Positions 11,256 through 22,207 are shown, numbered from the stretch's first letter. The stretch: 64,000 bases of DNA from Tillandsia leiboldiana (GCA_029204045.2 JAQNDB010000156.1:1-64000); one strand, 5' to 3'. The notes: generated from the sequence alone by a model not told the origin. Made by a program: numbers and translations.

Positions 11256-11651
11256 CTAAAACCTGTGTGCTCTAACAATCTCCCCATAACAAGCCTCCTT
11301 TGTCTGCCTCGCAAAAGTCACAATCAGCACCCTCTCTGCACTTAACCATCCAGTGGTGCCGTGCCAACCAATCCCAAGCACTGGGTCAAAACATCGAACT
11401 GCCACCCCAATCAAGAGGTTTGCAGGTATAACTCCTGGTCTCAACGACACTGAACAAAACCCACAAGCCTCCTTCACATGCATAACACCGATGGTATTCT
11501 GTACCTCTAGTGCACGTGGTAAAACTCTGCCTTTAGTCCATGCCGGAAAGCGAGGTGCACTAACTCCGACTGCTGTGATGAAATCACACCTGCAACAACC
11601 CGATCCACTGCCGTGGCGCCCTCCAACCAGGCGGCACAAGCTCATCCACAC
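11256..11651 (-). pseudogene. F pol remnant: protease region
   Basis: Minus-strand 131-codon open stretch whose second half resembles the end of a retroviral-type protease domain: DPVLGIGWHGTTGWLSAERVL (compare DVVLGMDWLTRYQALIDC) and VTFARQTKEA. I do not find an intact DTGA catalytic motif upstream, so it would be inactive. Identification rests on collinearity with the linker and RT pieces and on these short matches. Confidence 0.6.
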
Positions 11652-12251
11652 GATGCAAGCGGTTGTCGCTTAGTCCATCAGAAAATATCCCATCAATCAC
11701 AAGGGAGCACGACCTCTGTCTCTGTTCACGCTGAGGCAACAGATACGATCCTCCGCAGACAACAAAACCACGCTACCGATGCGCTACTCTGATAGAGACA
11801 TTGATACCGCCATCGGGGTCCGCCCGATCCCCAACATCTCAGAAATCCATCATTACAACCGTCATAAGACAAAACACCATTAATCCAGGCAATTCCCTAT
11901 ACACTTATCCTTTCTAAGCTCACCCCTCAATCCCATATGATACAATCAAAATATGCACGTTATAAATCACAAAGGGTAGAATTCCCTTGGGTAAGCTTTA
12001 AATAATCCATTCACAAGGATATCTATCATCCAGGAAGGGAAAACAAAAATGTTTCTGCCGGCCGATCTGTCCTCCATCATCTGGCATCATACGCCTCTAT
12101 CCGGAACTTGCCTCAGGCAGAAGATCCCCATCCAAAAGAACTGCAGCGCCAGGCTCCAAACGCAATGCCCACTCAAACGCGGCATCCAAGATCCAAAAAT
12201 CTGCACCGGAGGGACTAAATCAACTGAAAGGTAACCTGGCGCCATCCACTA
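11652..12251 (-). other. F internal region between gag and protease remnants; nothing recognised
   Basis: No zinc knuckle or other domain could be read in any minus-strand frame. It presumably derives from the nucleocapsid and spacer part of gag, from its position only. Confidence 0.5.
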
Positions 12252-12391
12252 CTGGTCACATAAATCCTATGCGCCTCGTTCCATGGAACGCGCAGTTCAA
12301 CAACTGCGTAAACCCTTTGCCACAAGGGGCTCTCAAATAGCCTCTCCAACACTACCAACCACGATTCTGCCTCCAAAGGCTCCAACTCAAT
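12252..12391 (-). pseudogene. F gag remnant: capsid-domain fragment
   Basis: Minus strand from 12391 gives about 46 codons starting IELEPLEAESWLVVLERLFE, the hallmark of the plant retrotransposon gag capsid domain (AE-W-LE-LF pattern), then AVVELRVPWNEAHRIYV. Too short for the usual start Met, so missed by length filters. Stops surround it. Confidence 0.7.
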
Positions 12392-13063
12392 TCCATGAAT
12401 CGGGGTGGTTCATCTACCAAACTAGCTCCATCGATCAATGATGTCCCACAGCTCATCAGCTGTCAGCAATCCACCCTGCCTCAGTGCCTTGGCACTAAAC
12501 ACTGGCACGGAGGGGGTAACTCACTCCATTGGCGTCACAGAAATCCCTGCCGCTGAGGGTACTGCATCCTGGTGGTCTCAGGAGGAAAGCACTGTCAGGC
12601 TGCCCACTGCTCCGACAACTGTGTCACCAAAACTAGCTGCTCACTCAGCCGCTGCTATGCCTCAGACAATCCTGTCACCTGGGTCCGGAGTTCTCTGACC
12701 TCAATCCGGGTATCCGGCCCAAAACCAACCGCTCAAGCTCAACTGCCATGACAGGATGCACAAGGGTCCCAAACCCAGCGTCGGGGAGACACCGCTCGCC
12801 ACGACGAAACCACAAATCAGCACACAACAACGCTCGACCCAATCCAGCGAAAGTCTAGAGCATGTCACCCATTCCACAGCGTTATGTTGTCTGCAGCCAA
12901 CATAACTACTTAGGAGAATAAACATGCCAATCACTCATCCCGTCCCTCGGGAGAGGTGCAAAACTCAATCAGGACTCTCGCTACAAATCACGACTCTCAC
13001 GAAGTCATCCTAGGGTCCAACCACAAGCCTAGGGTTTCTAAGTCCCAACTGACCTATCCCTAA
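12392..13063 (-). other. F leader and N-terminal gag region; no reading frame supported
   Basis: Between the primer-binding site and the gag fragment. Several stops in each minus-strand frame; no match recognised. Confidence 0.5.
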
Positions 13064-13075
13064 GCTCTGATACCA
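13064..13075 (-). other. F primer-binding site (tRNA-iMet)
   Basis: Minus strand TGGTATCAGAGC, 7 nt inside the 5' LTR end at 13083, preceded by GATTAGG. It fixes F orientation as minus and 13083-16636 as the 5' LTR. Confidence 0.93.
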
Positions 13076-13082
13076 CCTAATC

Positions 13083-16000
13083 TGTCACGCCCCGGGGTCG
13101 AAACTGCGACCCGGGCTCGCCAACAGATCCGCCACCTATGCCAAACCCGCATAGGCGAAGCGTCCTACCTGCAAAAAGAACTACAGCTAACAGATATCAG
13201 AGCTAAAAGATAAAACTGCTGTAGAATAAAATCAACCACTGTACAACTGAAGATAAAACGACAAGGTCCATCTCCCAAAAATGCTAATCATACATTAACC
13301 TCGAGTACAAAACTCATAGCTCAACAGGGAGATATCTCAAATAAAACATCAGTGTACAAGCTCTCAATACAACATATCCTCACTACATCAGTCTCTCAAA
13401 AGAGGAAATAAATACCAATCTACCGACTATACTGAAGATCTCCTCCAAAGGGGGTACCGCTACACTCCAAAGATGGGTCTGGATCTAGCTCGCTACTCCC
13501 TCACCACGCACAGCAACCACAGAACGGCAACACCCGCCAAGACTCTGCAAAACAAAGAGGAGAAAGGACAAAAGGGGGGAAAAACCCCCAACGGTTCCCA
13601 ACAATACTAGCACTGGTCTAACACAGCTACTAGACTCCACTCGGTCCCCCAGGCACGAGTGTAACACAAAGTATCTGCCTGAATAAACCCAATCGATAGA
13701 CCAGTAATCACTGGTACTGCCTGCTCTGCCGCGACGGGTATGCCAGCCTACGCATAACACCGAAGCAAAGGAGTCCCAAGGACTCAAAACCCAGCATGGT
13801 GCCCGGCGCTCTGCACCGTGGAAAGCCTACTCCGGAGTGGCACTCGAGGGGAGCGACCCACACGAGTAAAGTATCACTGTATCAAGCATCACTGTATCGA
13901 GTATCTCTGTAACCACTGTCTCATAACAGCAGGACTGGATCAAGACTATGATCAAAGTGGGAAACTCCGTCCACTAACAAAACCCCGATCTGACGCAATA
14001 GTACTCAAAAAGTGGGAAACACCATCCACTAGAACAAATCTGATACCCAATCTGATGCAATAGTCAACATCCGGTCAACCGCCCAAAGTCCGCGGTCACC
14101 GCAATAACCCACGACCCACAATTGGGTAAAGTAACCAAGATCCGGTCAACCGCCTACTGTCCGCGGTTGCCGCAATAACCCACGATCCAACATCAAGCAC
14201 ACCCTGTCTCTGACCCTAAGGTCCCAGCTACACTATCCCAAACCTCTGCTCGAACCCGAGCAACATGACTCAAAAGTCTAAATAAAAAGGAGAAAGAAAG
14301 CAATCATGGTTTCTCCTAAGTCAAATTCCAATATGTAGTGCAGCAGTAAAAGATGGCCTAACTATATGTCCATACACATATGTCCATACAAGCATGCATT
14401 TATCCTCAAGAAGAATAAAGAAAATAAACCTCATGCCAAAATTATCAATGACCATACCTGTCCATAATTCTCAATCCATAATGGCTCCTCAGAGTAGAAC
14501 CTGCACATAACTACATAATCCTATCCCAATGCATAAACCATCCTCATAAAAGGTTATGTGCTAATATGGCATGATAATTAATCATATAGGGTATCCTGCC
14601 TTAGATAAGCTTCCACTAATCATCAACATGACTATTTGATTAATACCATTGTCATACTGTGAATAATTCACTTGCAATTTCCATAAAATCCTCATTGTTA
14701 AACTTACCGATCAATCCCAGCTATTGTACCATTCACCTGCATGCAATGCTAACATATGAAAATTTAGAGAACCGTCCATCGATTCCGGGAATAAGGCACC
14801 CACCTGAAAAGCTGACTGTCCAAAGCCCAACAGCTGAAAACACCAGATAACTCTAATCCCTTGCTCCAATAAGTTCAGCACACCCGTAACCCTCCTGGCA
14901 CAATACAAAGCTCACTAATTACACTAGGTTCCCAAATATAGCACTTAAAACCACATACAACCTCGAATTCTGAACTGTTAAATTATCACCTGCAGATAGT
15001 GCCCAGAAAATTCCAATAAAAATATCACAGCAATCCTTGCGTCGATAGCTTCGAAACGGTACCTTGCACGCCCAAATCGGAGTTCGGTAAGTCAAGATAA
15101 AAATTCGGCAAGGGGATACACTCATACAAAAATCTGTGTTAAAACTGTGCACTGTTCACGGAGAAAACAGTAATTTTCACCTCTGATGAAATCTCAGAAA
15201 AATCCAAGAAAAATACGAGCGCGTTCCTTGCGATCTGTAGATGAAAAAGTTGTAGAAGCTCGTTTCCGTCTGATGCTCGTGCGCGAAGATATGGCCAAAA
15301 TACCCCGCTGCTGTCAAGGAAGTCCGCACAGAAAATGGGGTCACTGTTTGCCTCGGGATCCGTGCCAAAACCTCGAAACGAGAAAGCGCGACCAAAACGA
15401 AAGATGAAGTCCTACCTCTTAGGAGTCTGCCGGCGCAAGAATCACAGCAAAATGATCTCGGGGTAGCCCAGGGGAGCTAAAACACTGTCGCTGCGCCGAA
15501 GAAGAACCCAGGAATGCAACGTCGCGCCGCGCCGTAAAATGGGGAACCTCGGGATTCGTGCCCCCAAAAAATCCCAAAACTCTGCAGGAAGATCAAGGAC
15601 TTGAAGATGAAAATCTTCCAAGAAGGGAGCTCGGGGAGATCAAGCTTGGGCTGAGAGGAAAAACCCAAAGAAGAGGGCTCAGGCTGCCTATTTATAGGCT
15701 GAGAAAAACAAATGCAGAAATACCCAACGTGTCCCCACTTCCGGGCGCCGCCAAATTTCGGGCTGCTACAGTAATGGGCCCGGCCCATTACTGTTCAAGC
15801 CCGAAACGTTGTGGGCCGGCCACGTAGCCCAACACTGTGCGCCCCCGGCCCCGCTGCGCCCGGCGCACCCGCGCCCGCCAGTGGCGTCGCGCCACGTGGC
15901 CCCGGCAGCCCGTGCACCGCGCACGTGGCCCCGTGCACCGCGCACGTCGCGGCTGCCCCGGCCGTACGGCCACCTGCCCCGCCGTACGGCCACCTGCCCC

Positions 16001-16636
16001 GGTCACCCACTCCACCGATTCCGTGGACCGGGAGCACAACACCGAACCAAACACCTCACGCCACGTGTCCACCCGGTCTACCGTGCACCCGGGCCCAATT
16101 CAGTGGACCGCGCCCGCTGAACCGGCCAACCGGAGAGCGCCACGTGGCCCGCCCCCGGTGCACGACCTCCGCGGTGGACCGCGCGCCTGCCCGCGCGCTC
16201 AGCCGCCTTCCGCCGCCGCCCGCCGCCGCCAGCCGCCGCCGGCGATCGCCGGAAACACTGTTCCGGCGATGAACAGTAAAATTACTGTAGCAAGCTCCGA
16301 AAAATACAAGTAAATAGCCCATCTTGACCGTTTTCGCGCGCTGATTCCAAATCCGGCGTCCATTTTGCCAAATTCCAATCCTTTAATTTGCCGGAGGCTC
16401 CCGGGAAGGTATTTTTAATCCGAATTCCGCGCCGAGCCTAAATTTGATATCCACTCCACGCGTAAACTCTTCTAAACATCCGATGGGGTCCCCCAAATAC
16501 CTACGAGATCCAAATTTAAGCCTCGAGTCCATCTCTTGTGTCCAAAATGGCGCGCGAACATCGCCGACATGCCACGTAGGCTTCCAGAAGCTGCTGGTCA
16601 CACTGTAGAAGCCCTGCAAAGATCCGGGTCACCACA
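13083..16636 (-). repeat. F 5' LTR
   Basis: 3554 bp, near identical to 5972-9526. Differences seen by eye include sites near 13765, 14094, 14344, 14401, 14781, 15255, 15326, 15681, 16018, 16192 and 16201, and one A in the run near 13583. TATA box at 15689-15696. The right TSD copy GGTGC follows at 16637-16641. Confidence 0.94.
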
Positions 16637-16831
16637 GGTGCCGCCCGCAAGTGGCGGCGCCCGCATGCGGCAGCCCGCATGCGGTGCCGCCCGCACGCGG
16701 CAGCCCGCATGCGGTGTCGCCCGCCAGTGGCGGCCCCGCATGCGGCAGCCCGCATGCGGTGCCACCCGCACCCGCATGCGGGGCTCCGTGCGCGCCGGAT
16801 TCCGACGGTGCCCATGCACCTTCTTTCTTTC

Positions 16832-16832
<1 letters not shown>

Positions 16833-16863
<31 letters not shown>
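16833..16863. repeat. Poly-C homopolymer, 31 bases
   Basis: Uninterrupted C run just beyond the D minisatellite, preceded by TTCTTTCTTTCT. Length in a raw assembly is unreliable, but the run itself is unambiguous. Confidence 0.95.
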
Positions 16864-16865
<2 letters not shown>

Positions 16866-17129
16866 GTCCGCTCCAACCAAGAACGGAGCAAGAAAGCAAA
16901 ACCCTAGCGTGCTCACCTCGGTTGTCGGAGGGAAAGGTGATCCGATCCTGCGAGTTCGGCTACAAGGGATGTGAGGACGTCTACCCACTCTCCTTCCTTG
17001 ATCTCGCCGCTTGGATCCTCCGCGCAATCGGTGAGGAAGCAGAAGGGTTCGGTTTGGGAAACAGAAAGGTTGGGGAATTGGGGTTTCGTACGCAGGGGAC
17101 TTGTGGGGCGTGGGGAATTGTGGGAAGAT

Positions 17130-17310
17130 ACGGGTAGTTAGGGGAGTGTGGTAGTTAAAGGGGAGTGGGTAGTTAAAGGGGAGTGGGTAGTTATGGGGGG
17201 TGGCGGTAGTTAAAGGGGAGTGGGTAGTTATGGGGGAGTGGGTAGTTATGGGGGGTGGCGGTAGTTAAAGGGGAGTGGGTAGTTATGGGGGGTGGCGGTA
17301 GTTAAAGGGA
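17130..17310. repeat. G-rich tandem repeats in the D LTR U3 region
   Basis: Alternating units of GTAGTTAAAGGGGAGTGG and GTAGTTATGGGGGGTGGC repeat several times. The G-runs occur on the plus strand, opposite to D transcription. Function unknown. Confidence 0.85.
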
Positions 17311-17954
17311 GTTACACGACGGGGGAGAATAACGGGAACGGTTAAGTTGGTAAAAGGGAATGAACCCAGTTCAAGTTAAAACGGGTCCAAATCAGGTGCG
17401 AACTAGAGTCCGGTCTGTCTGAAAAACCGCGTTATCCACCTGAACCGTTAGTTACCTTCCGGAATTTATTCCGGGAGATTCCGGCGTCGGAATTCAAAAC
17501 CGTTTTCGCCGCCATTCTCCGTTTCGCGAGCCCTATTAACTAAAAATACCCGCGGGCCCCGACGGTCTGTCCGGAAACAAGGAATTATTCGATCATCCTC
17601 CAGTCCCCGAAACGAAATGCGGAATTAACGAAACCAAAAGTAGACCCTTAAAATATTTTAAACTAGCGGCTATTACATAGTGTGGGACTTTTCGAAAGCT
17701 GTTGATGATCTCCAATTGTTCGTTTAACTGTACTAATGTTGATAGTGTTTATGGTTTTTATTATTGGTTTTGTTTCGTGTATTTAGTTACGATGCTCGAG
17801 GCTGCAGCACGCGCACCCACGGTTTGGCCACCGCAAAGGGTGTGCTTTTCCAGAAAAGTGGTCGATGACCCGTGTATACCCACGAGGGGACGTAGTGGGG
17901 GCCACCGTAGGTGGGGGGTTTGAGGCGCCAAGGTGTGAGCGGTGCGACCCGTTG

Positions 17955-18211
17955 AGGTAGGTGTCCGGCGTGGTTTACCGAGGTTGGTGCTCGGTTTGGT
18001 TCTTTTCCCGAGGTTGGTGCTCGGTTCGGTTTTCTTTCCGAGGTTGGTGCTCGGTTCGGTTTTCTTTCCCGAGGTTGGTGCTCGGTTTGGTTTTCTTTCT
18101 TGAGGTTAGTGCTCGGTTTGGTTTTCTTTCCCGAGGTTGGTGCTCGGTTTGGTTTTCTGTCTTGAGGATAGTGCTCGGAGTGGTTTGCCGGGGCAGGTGC
18201 CCGGTTCAGGT
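17955..18211 (+). repeat. Tandem 7-nt-loop hairpins (E first LTR)
   Basis: About eight repeats spaced near 30 bp, of the form CCGAG-GTTGGTG-CTCGG, ending with CCGGG-GCAGGTG-CCCGG. Each is an inverted repeat with a constant 7-base loop, joined by GTTTGGTTTTCTTT-like spacers. Two units (near 18105 and 18165) are degenerate on one arm. Confidence 0.85.
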
Positions 18212-18626
18212 TTTGCAGGGGGAGGGGACACCGTCGATCGCACGATGTGGAGGGCGGTTACTCTGGTTTCTTACGGTTTGCTTTAGTTACAGTCTTCCTA
18301 CATTTCATCTTTTATACCTGGTGTCGCTGACTTCCCACTCCGTGACAGGTTCCTTCGGGGGTGAGAGTTAGGGCGACGGTGAGGCCGTGGCAGGAGTACT
18401 TTTGGTCCTTCGAGGCCATGGACGGTATTTACTTTTTATTTTGCTCAGTTCATTACCTGTTAGTAGCTTACTATGTGGATTGCGATACCCTTGTGGGGTC
18501 GATGTGGATGCTGGAATGTCGTTTATTTATCCTTGTGGGTGGTTGTTTTGCTTTTCCCGATTGGCCGCTTTCAAACTACAAAAGAAAAGAAAAGGAAAAT
18601 ATTTTGAAAACTGTTTTAAAAATGCG

Positions 18627-18780
18627 GGTGTCGTGTGGGCACCATTTCAAAACCCTGGGGATTTATGGATTGTGAAAACCGTTTTGAAAATCTGGGTGTC
18701 GTGTGGGCACCATTTCAAAACCCTGTGGATTTATGGATTTCGAAAACCTTTTTGAAAAATCTGGGTGCCGTGTGGGCACC
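18627..18780 (+). repeat. Three GTGTG-loop hairpin repeats (E first LTR)
   Basis: GGTGTC-GTGTG-GGCACC at 18627-18643 and 18695-18711 (one G-T wobble) and GGTGCC-GTGTG-GGCACC at 18764-18780 (fully paired), each between TTTTGAAAA/TTTCAAAACC-type A-rich repeats and followed by GGATTTAT. Confidence 0.8.
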
Positions 18781-18915
18781 GTTTTTAAAACTTGTGGATT
18801 TATCCTTTTAAAAATTAGTCGGCCTCTTTAATACTTATGGAAAAATGGTTGTATGTATCCGACGAGTGAACTAGTGTGGTTAAAGTGATGATTGTATGGT
18901 TGTTGTAGTCGGGAC

Positions 18916-18972
18916 GCCGTGCATATACAAAGGAGACTCTGCCCGTTCGCAGAGTGAATTTGTATATGCGGC
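18916..18972 (+). other. Conserved long hairpin near the LTR 3' end (E)
   Basis: GCCG(TG)CATATACAAA pairs perfectly with TTTGTATATGCGGC apart from a 2-nt bulge; the apical stem is ACTCTG/CAGAGT. It lies about 110-165 nt before the LTR end. The same structure is at 59485-59541. Confidence 0.8.
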
Positions 18973-19088
18973 GGGTCTGGGCACGCACTGGGGGAGGTTG
19001 GTTTCAAAAAAAATATATACGCAAATTTCAAATCTTTTTAGTGGTCGTCTTCCGCTTAACGAAATCCCCGGGGCGTGACAGATTAAGA

Positions 19089-19098
19089 TGGTATCAGA
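19089..19098 (+). other. E internal 1 primer-binding site
   Basis: TGGTATCAGA, 8 nt after the LTR end. It is followed by CAGAAACGG instead of GCC, so only 10 bases match tRNA-Met; the E internal 2 copy has the full TGGTATCAGAGC. Confidence 0.85.
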
Positions 19099-20765
19099 CA
19101 GAAACGGCTTTAACCACAGTAGTCGCTGTCCAACATCCACAGGAGCACATTACCACGGGCTACTAGCTAATGAAATGATCAGGGTATAATTGCGTAGAGA
19201 TGCGAGAGTGTGGGACTGTTGAGTTTTGTTTTCCGGTTTAGCTCAGGTGTTGTGCTAGTGTAGTCGGGTGGTTTTGGAGGTTGGGGTCGAGGCCGGTTGC
19301 CACCGGGGCCTTGATGGTTGCTATGATTCAATGGATTAGGCAACTAGCATAGGACACGGTGGGTCTGCTGACGGTGTTTATGCACTGGGTGCGGCTGTTG
19401 GCACGGCAGATCGTTGCGCCGGCTTTTGTTTTTTTCGAACCCCTTCCTCTGCCGACCTTCGGGTCGTCGTCTGTAACAGTGACGGGTGGTAGTGCAACCT
19501 ACCGGTGTTCGTTAGGGTGTCGGCCGTTTGTCGGTCGTGGGTAACTGGACAGCCGTTTGTCTAAACTTGTACCTCCTAGGTCTTCTGGTGTTAGATTATA
19601 TCAGATAATCGGCCGACTCTTTTGCACCATGGGCAAGGTATGGGTGGGAATGATGATTCTTCCCCTATGGTTGTTACCCATAGTTCGGTTTTCTACCGTA
19701 GACACTGCGATGGTTGTAGGAATTGTCGTGATGGGGTCTCGGGGTGCTCCTTTGGGTCAGAAATGGAGACCACCGGGACTAGTGAATCTTATGCGTTTGG
19801 GCTCGTTTTCGGTTAGAGAGGGTCGGTTAGGTTGTCCTACTAGTGGGTTGGCGCGTGATCCCTTGTGTGCGTTTAGTGAACCTAGGCAACTTTTGACAAG
19901 GTTCTGCTCGCTGTTTTCGTTGCTTGTCTTATTCCGACCCTTTAGGTTTTAGACGGATAGTCTACAGTACCTGTAGGTCCTTGTTGAGCGGACCTAGAAC
20001 TTAGATTTTCTCCTAGTTGGGAGTGTCACCGTTGGTCTGGAGGTTTACCGCTCGTTTCGATGCCCGGTACTTGGAGGGGCAACGGGTTGGGACCGAGAGT
20101 TAGTGGTTATTTAGAGTGTCGCACCCCGTCGGTGCCAGGACGGAAGTAGGACCTTACCTTGTGGGTTTTGTCACCAGCTTCCCATGACTAAGGCATAGCC
20201 TTGAGGCTTAGTTTGGGAGCGTTTTGGATTGTTGATCTTTTGGGGCAGGTGTGAGTCAAGGGGGAATCTGGCGACTACTCGGAGTTTTGGCACTGGTCAC
20301 TTTCGGCTAGGAGGCCCTGTATGCAGCTCTTTCGGTGGGGTAGACCTCGTGGTAGGTCTTAGAGCTGAAACCTAACGTTAGCTTTAACCGTCGCCTCGGT
20401 AGGACGGACAGTCGGAACGAGTGGTCCGGGATGGTGGTTTCGCTCCGAGCTTGTGGCCCGTGTTGATGACGGAGGGGAGCGGTCCATGTGGTGGCAGGTG
20501 AGTTCGTGGATTTCAAGGGGAAAATTTCGGGTAGTAGTAACCCAGCCTGTTTTGTTGGCACCTCTTGGAGCCTTGTGAGGGAGTTAGTGTGGTTTGTTTT
20601 CCTTATCGTCGGGTTAGTTGTTTTGGACTTTTAAAGGCTCATCGGTACGGGTGGGGCGGTATGACAGGGGTACCTCGACGCGTCGCGAGACTTTGTTGCT
20701 GACTTCTCAGCACCGGCTGAGGTGGGTTGCGGACCGGTGGCGTCGTGACGGGAAATTCCGAGCCA
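19099..20765 (+). other. E internal 1, gag-side region without a supported gene
   Basis: No gag capsid or zinc-knuckle domain is recognisable. One short open stretch (ATG near 19640, about 58 codons) contains RRHCDGCRNCRDGVSGCSFG and recurs in E internal 2 near 60216. Relative to internal 2 it lacks about 130 bp near 19825 and has about 190 bp extra around 20160-20350. Confidence 0.5.
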
Positions 20766-22207
20766 GGAAGCGGGATTACGACGAGGTGCTGGGAATGGAG
20801 TGGTTCACGAGGTACCAGGCGGATGTGTAGTACTTGGTTTCAGTGAGCCTAGCGACTTGACCCTCTGCATCACTCACTGTCACCCCCGTGGTAGGGGTTC
20901 CTTCCGACGTCCTTCTGACTGAACTGCCGGGAATACCCCCGAGCGAGAGGTCATCCTCTCTTTCAAGCTTCTACCAGGCACGACTAAGAGTTTTCTGGAT
21001 AAAGGGTTCATCAGACCGTGGGTGTCGCCTCGGGGCGCAACCGTACTCTTCGTGCGAAAGAAGAACGGAAGCCTACGTCTACGCATCAACTACAGGGAGA
21101 TAAACAAGGTTTCAGTGCAGAACAACTCCAGGATTGACGACCTCTTCAATCGGCTGCGAGGAGCTCTTACGGATATTTCTCCGGAATCTCAGGGACCATA
21201 AGCTGTTTGCTAAGCTTAAGAACGTGAGTTCTGACTTCACGAAGTGGACTTTTGGGGCACACTGTGTCAGCAACGGGAATCACAGAGAATGTGAGCGGAA
21301 CTGCCCGACATACGATCCGAAACCGGCAGAAGTCGTCTTCGTTTTAAAGCCTTGGAGACGCCACCTTTTGGAGTTCAGCGTATTGTGCTTTCAGATCGCT
21401 AGAGTCTTATGTTTGTTCACAGAGATGGATTTGATTTTGCGGCAGAGGCATTGGTTGGTGTTGCTGAAGGCCTCGGCTTGTCCACTCAGTATCACCCCGG
21501 GGGAAAAGTAAGTGTAGTAGCGGATGTTTTGAGCAAGAAGGGTCAAATCGAGGGGGAAACGGATGAGCGCGAGTACTCAGCAGGACCGGTACTGTCGCGC
21601 GACTTTTGTCCTTGATGGTCAAGCCAATCCTATTAGAGAAATCCTGGAAGGCCAGAAGACAGGCACACAGATACAGCTTGTTTGAGACCGGACCACGCGA
21701 GCGACCTTTCGGCGAGTGCGAACGCCGCAATACGTTTTCGAGGGCGAAATTGCTTACCCGAGCTGCCAGAGTTGAAGGAGGAAATACTGTTAGAGGCACA
21801 CCGCGCTCCCTATGCGGCGCATCCGGGTGACACGAAGATGTTCAAGGATGCGATGTGGTTTGAGTCACAGTGGATCGATTGGCGAAGTCGGTTCTGTTCC
21901 CACCCATCCATACGAAGTGGGCTAGAGACACTCGGCTTGTATCGAACCGTTGGCAAAGTCTATGGCAAGCTAGAGAGATCAAACCACACTTCAGCACGGT
22001 GTTTCACCCCCAGACCGACGGACAGTCCGAGTGAGCGATCCGGATTCTCGAAGATATGCTTCAAGCCTGCGTACTTGATTGGGTTGATGGATGACCACTG
22101 TTGTAGAGCTTAGAGAGGACCTGAGCTTTGGTGAAGCACCGGTGCGACCTTAGCACGGGAGGACATAAAGGATTGCGCAACCGGACGATCTCCTATGTGA
22201 AGGTACT
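20766..22207 (+). pseudogene. E internal 1 pol: multiply deleted protease-RT-RNase H-integrase remnant
   Basis: Collinear fragments of a chromovirus pol. Protease end YDEVLGMEWFTRYQADV at about 20778-20828; linker PSDVLLTELPGIPPSE near 20900; RT start (LGAQPYSSCERRTEAYVY, several frames) to DDLFNRLRGA near 21170; then a jump over the whole RT catalytic core to LRDHKLFAKLKN; a second jump removes the RNase H start; LRQRHWLVLL near 21435; the zinc-binding start EEILLEAHRAPYAAHPGDTKM at about 21775-21840; then a jump past HCLVC and the first integrase Asp into DTRLV-type sequence; FHPQTD-like and SERS sequence near 22005-22040. The frame breaks often. The region ends at GTGAAGGTACT joined directly to the LTR, without the chromodomain end, stop hairpin or purine tract. 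Confidence 0.85.

Larger units (their letters stand above)
5972..16636 (-). mobile_element. Element F: young non-autonomous LTR retrotransposon, minus strand
   Basis: Two near-identical 3.55-kb LTRs (5972-9526 and 13083-16636) enclose a 3.56-kb internal region. On the minus strand the LTR starts TGTGGTGACCCGGATC and ends CCCCGGGGCGTGACA. A tRNA-Met primer-binding site abuts the 5' LTR and a purine tract abuts the 3' LTR. The internal region keeps only shortened, broken gag, protease, RT and RNase H pieces and no recognisable integrase, so mobilisation must have used another element's proteins. By eye I count about 11 substitutions and one indel between the LTRs (roughly 0.3 percent), which indicates a recent insertion. 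C is a related, distinct family. Confidence 0.93.
1..17677 (-). mobile_element. Element D: decayed Ty3/gypsy chromovirus, minus strand, interrupted by F
   Basis: Minus-strand LTR retrotransposon running off the left edge of the window. Read on the minus strand it has a 5' LTR (17677-16642 continued at 5971-3880), a tRNA-Met primer-binding site (3871-3861), gag from 3651, and pol down to integrase at position 1; the rest of integrase and the 3' LTR lie outside. The LTR begins TGTAATAGCCGC and ends CCCCGGGGCGTGACA. It sits in the first LTR of element E: TAGTG follows the LTR start at 17678-17682, and the unoccupied E sequence at 58451 reads TTAGTGTTGGAC. Element F (5972-16636) lies inside the D LTR. 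Frameshifts and stops make D inactive; the family call is firm, the exact clade (Tekay/Del-like) is inferred. Confidence 0.92.
16642..17677 (-). repeat. D 5' LTR, upstream part
   Basis: Continuation of the D LTR past F, ending (that is, starting on the minus strand) at 17677 with TGTAATAGCCGC. It holds the rest of the 15-bp minisatellite (to about 16790), a 31-base poly-C run, a candidate splice donor (minus strand CGAGGTGAGC at 16911-16920), G-rich tandem repeats, and the U3 start with the motifs GGGTATTTTTAGTTAATA and CTCGCGAAACGGAGA that A and B share. The D target-site copy TAGTG follows at 17678-17682. Confidence 0.9.
17683..19080 (+). repeat. E first LTR, 3' part
   Basis: R/U5 part of the first E LTR; the 5' part lies beyond D, outside the window. 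It matches 58456-59653 of the middle LTR, with more units in the hairpin repeat. Candidate branch point and acceptor GCTGACTTCCCACTC then GTGACAGG at about 18326-18349. Confidence 0.9.

Noticed and set aside
14659..14850. 63-codon plus-strand frame present identically at 7549-7740 and 14659-14850
   Set aside because: Repeated only because both are the same LTR position in F; antisense, short, no domain.
17955..18211. CRISPR-like array of regularly spaced repeats in the E LTR
   Set aside because: Units are contiguous 30-bp tandem repeats with near-identical spacers, inside a plant LTR; no unique spacers and no cas genes.
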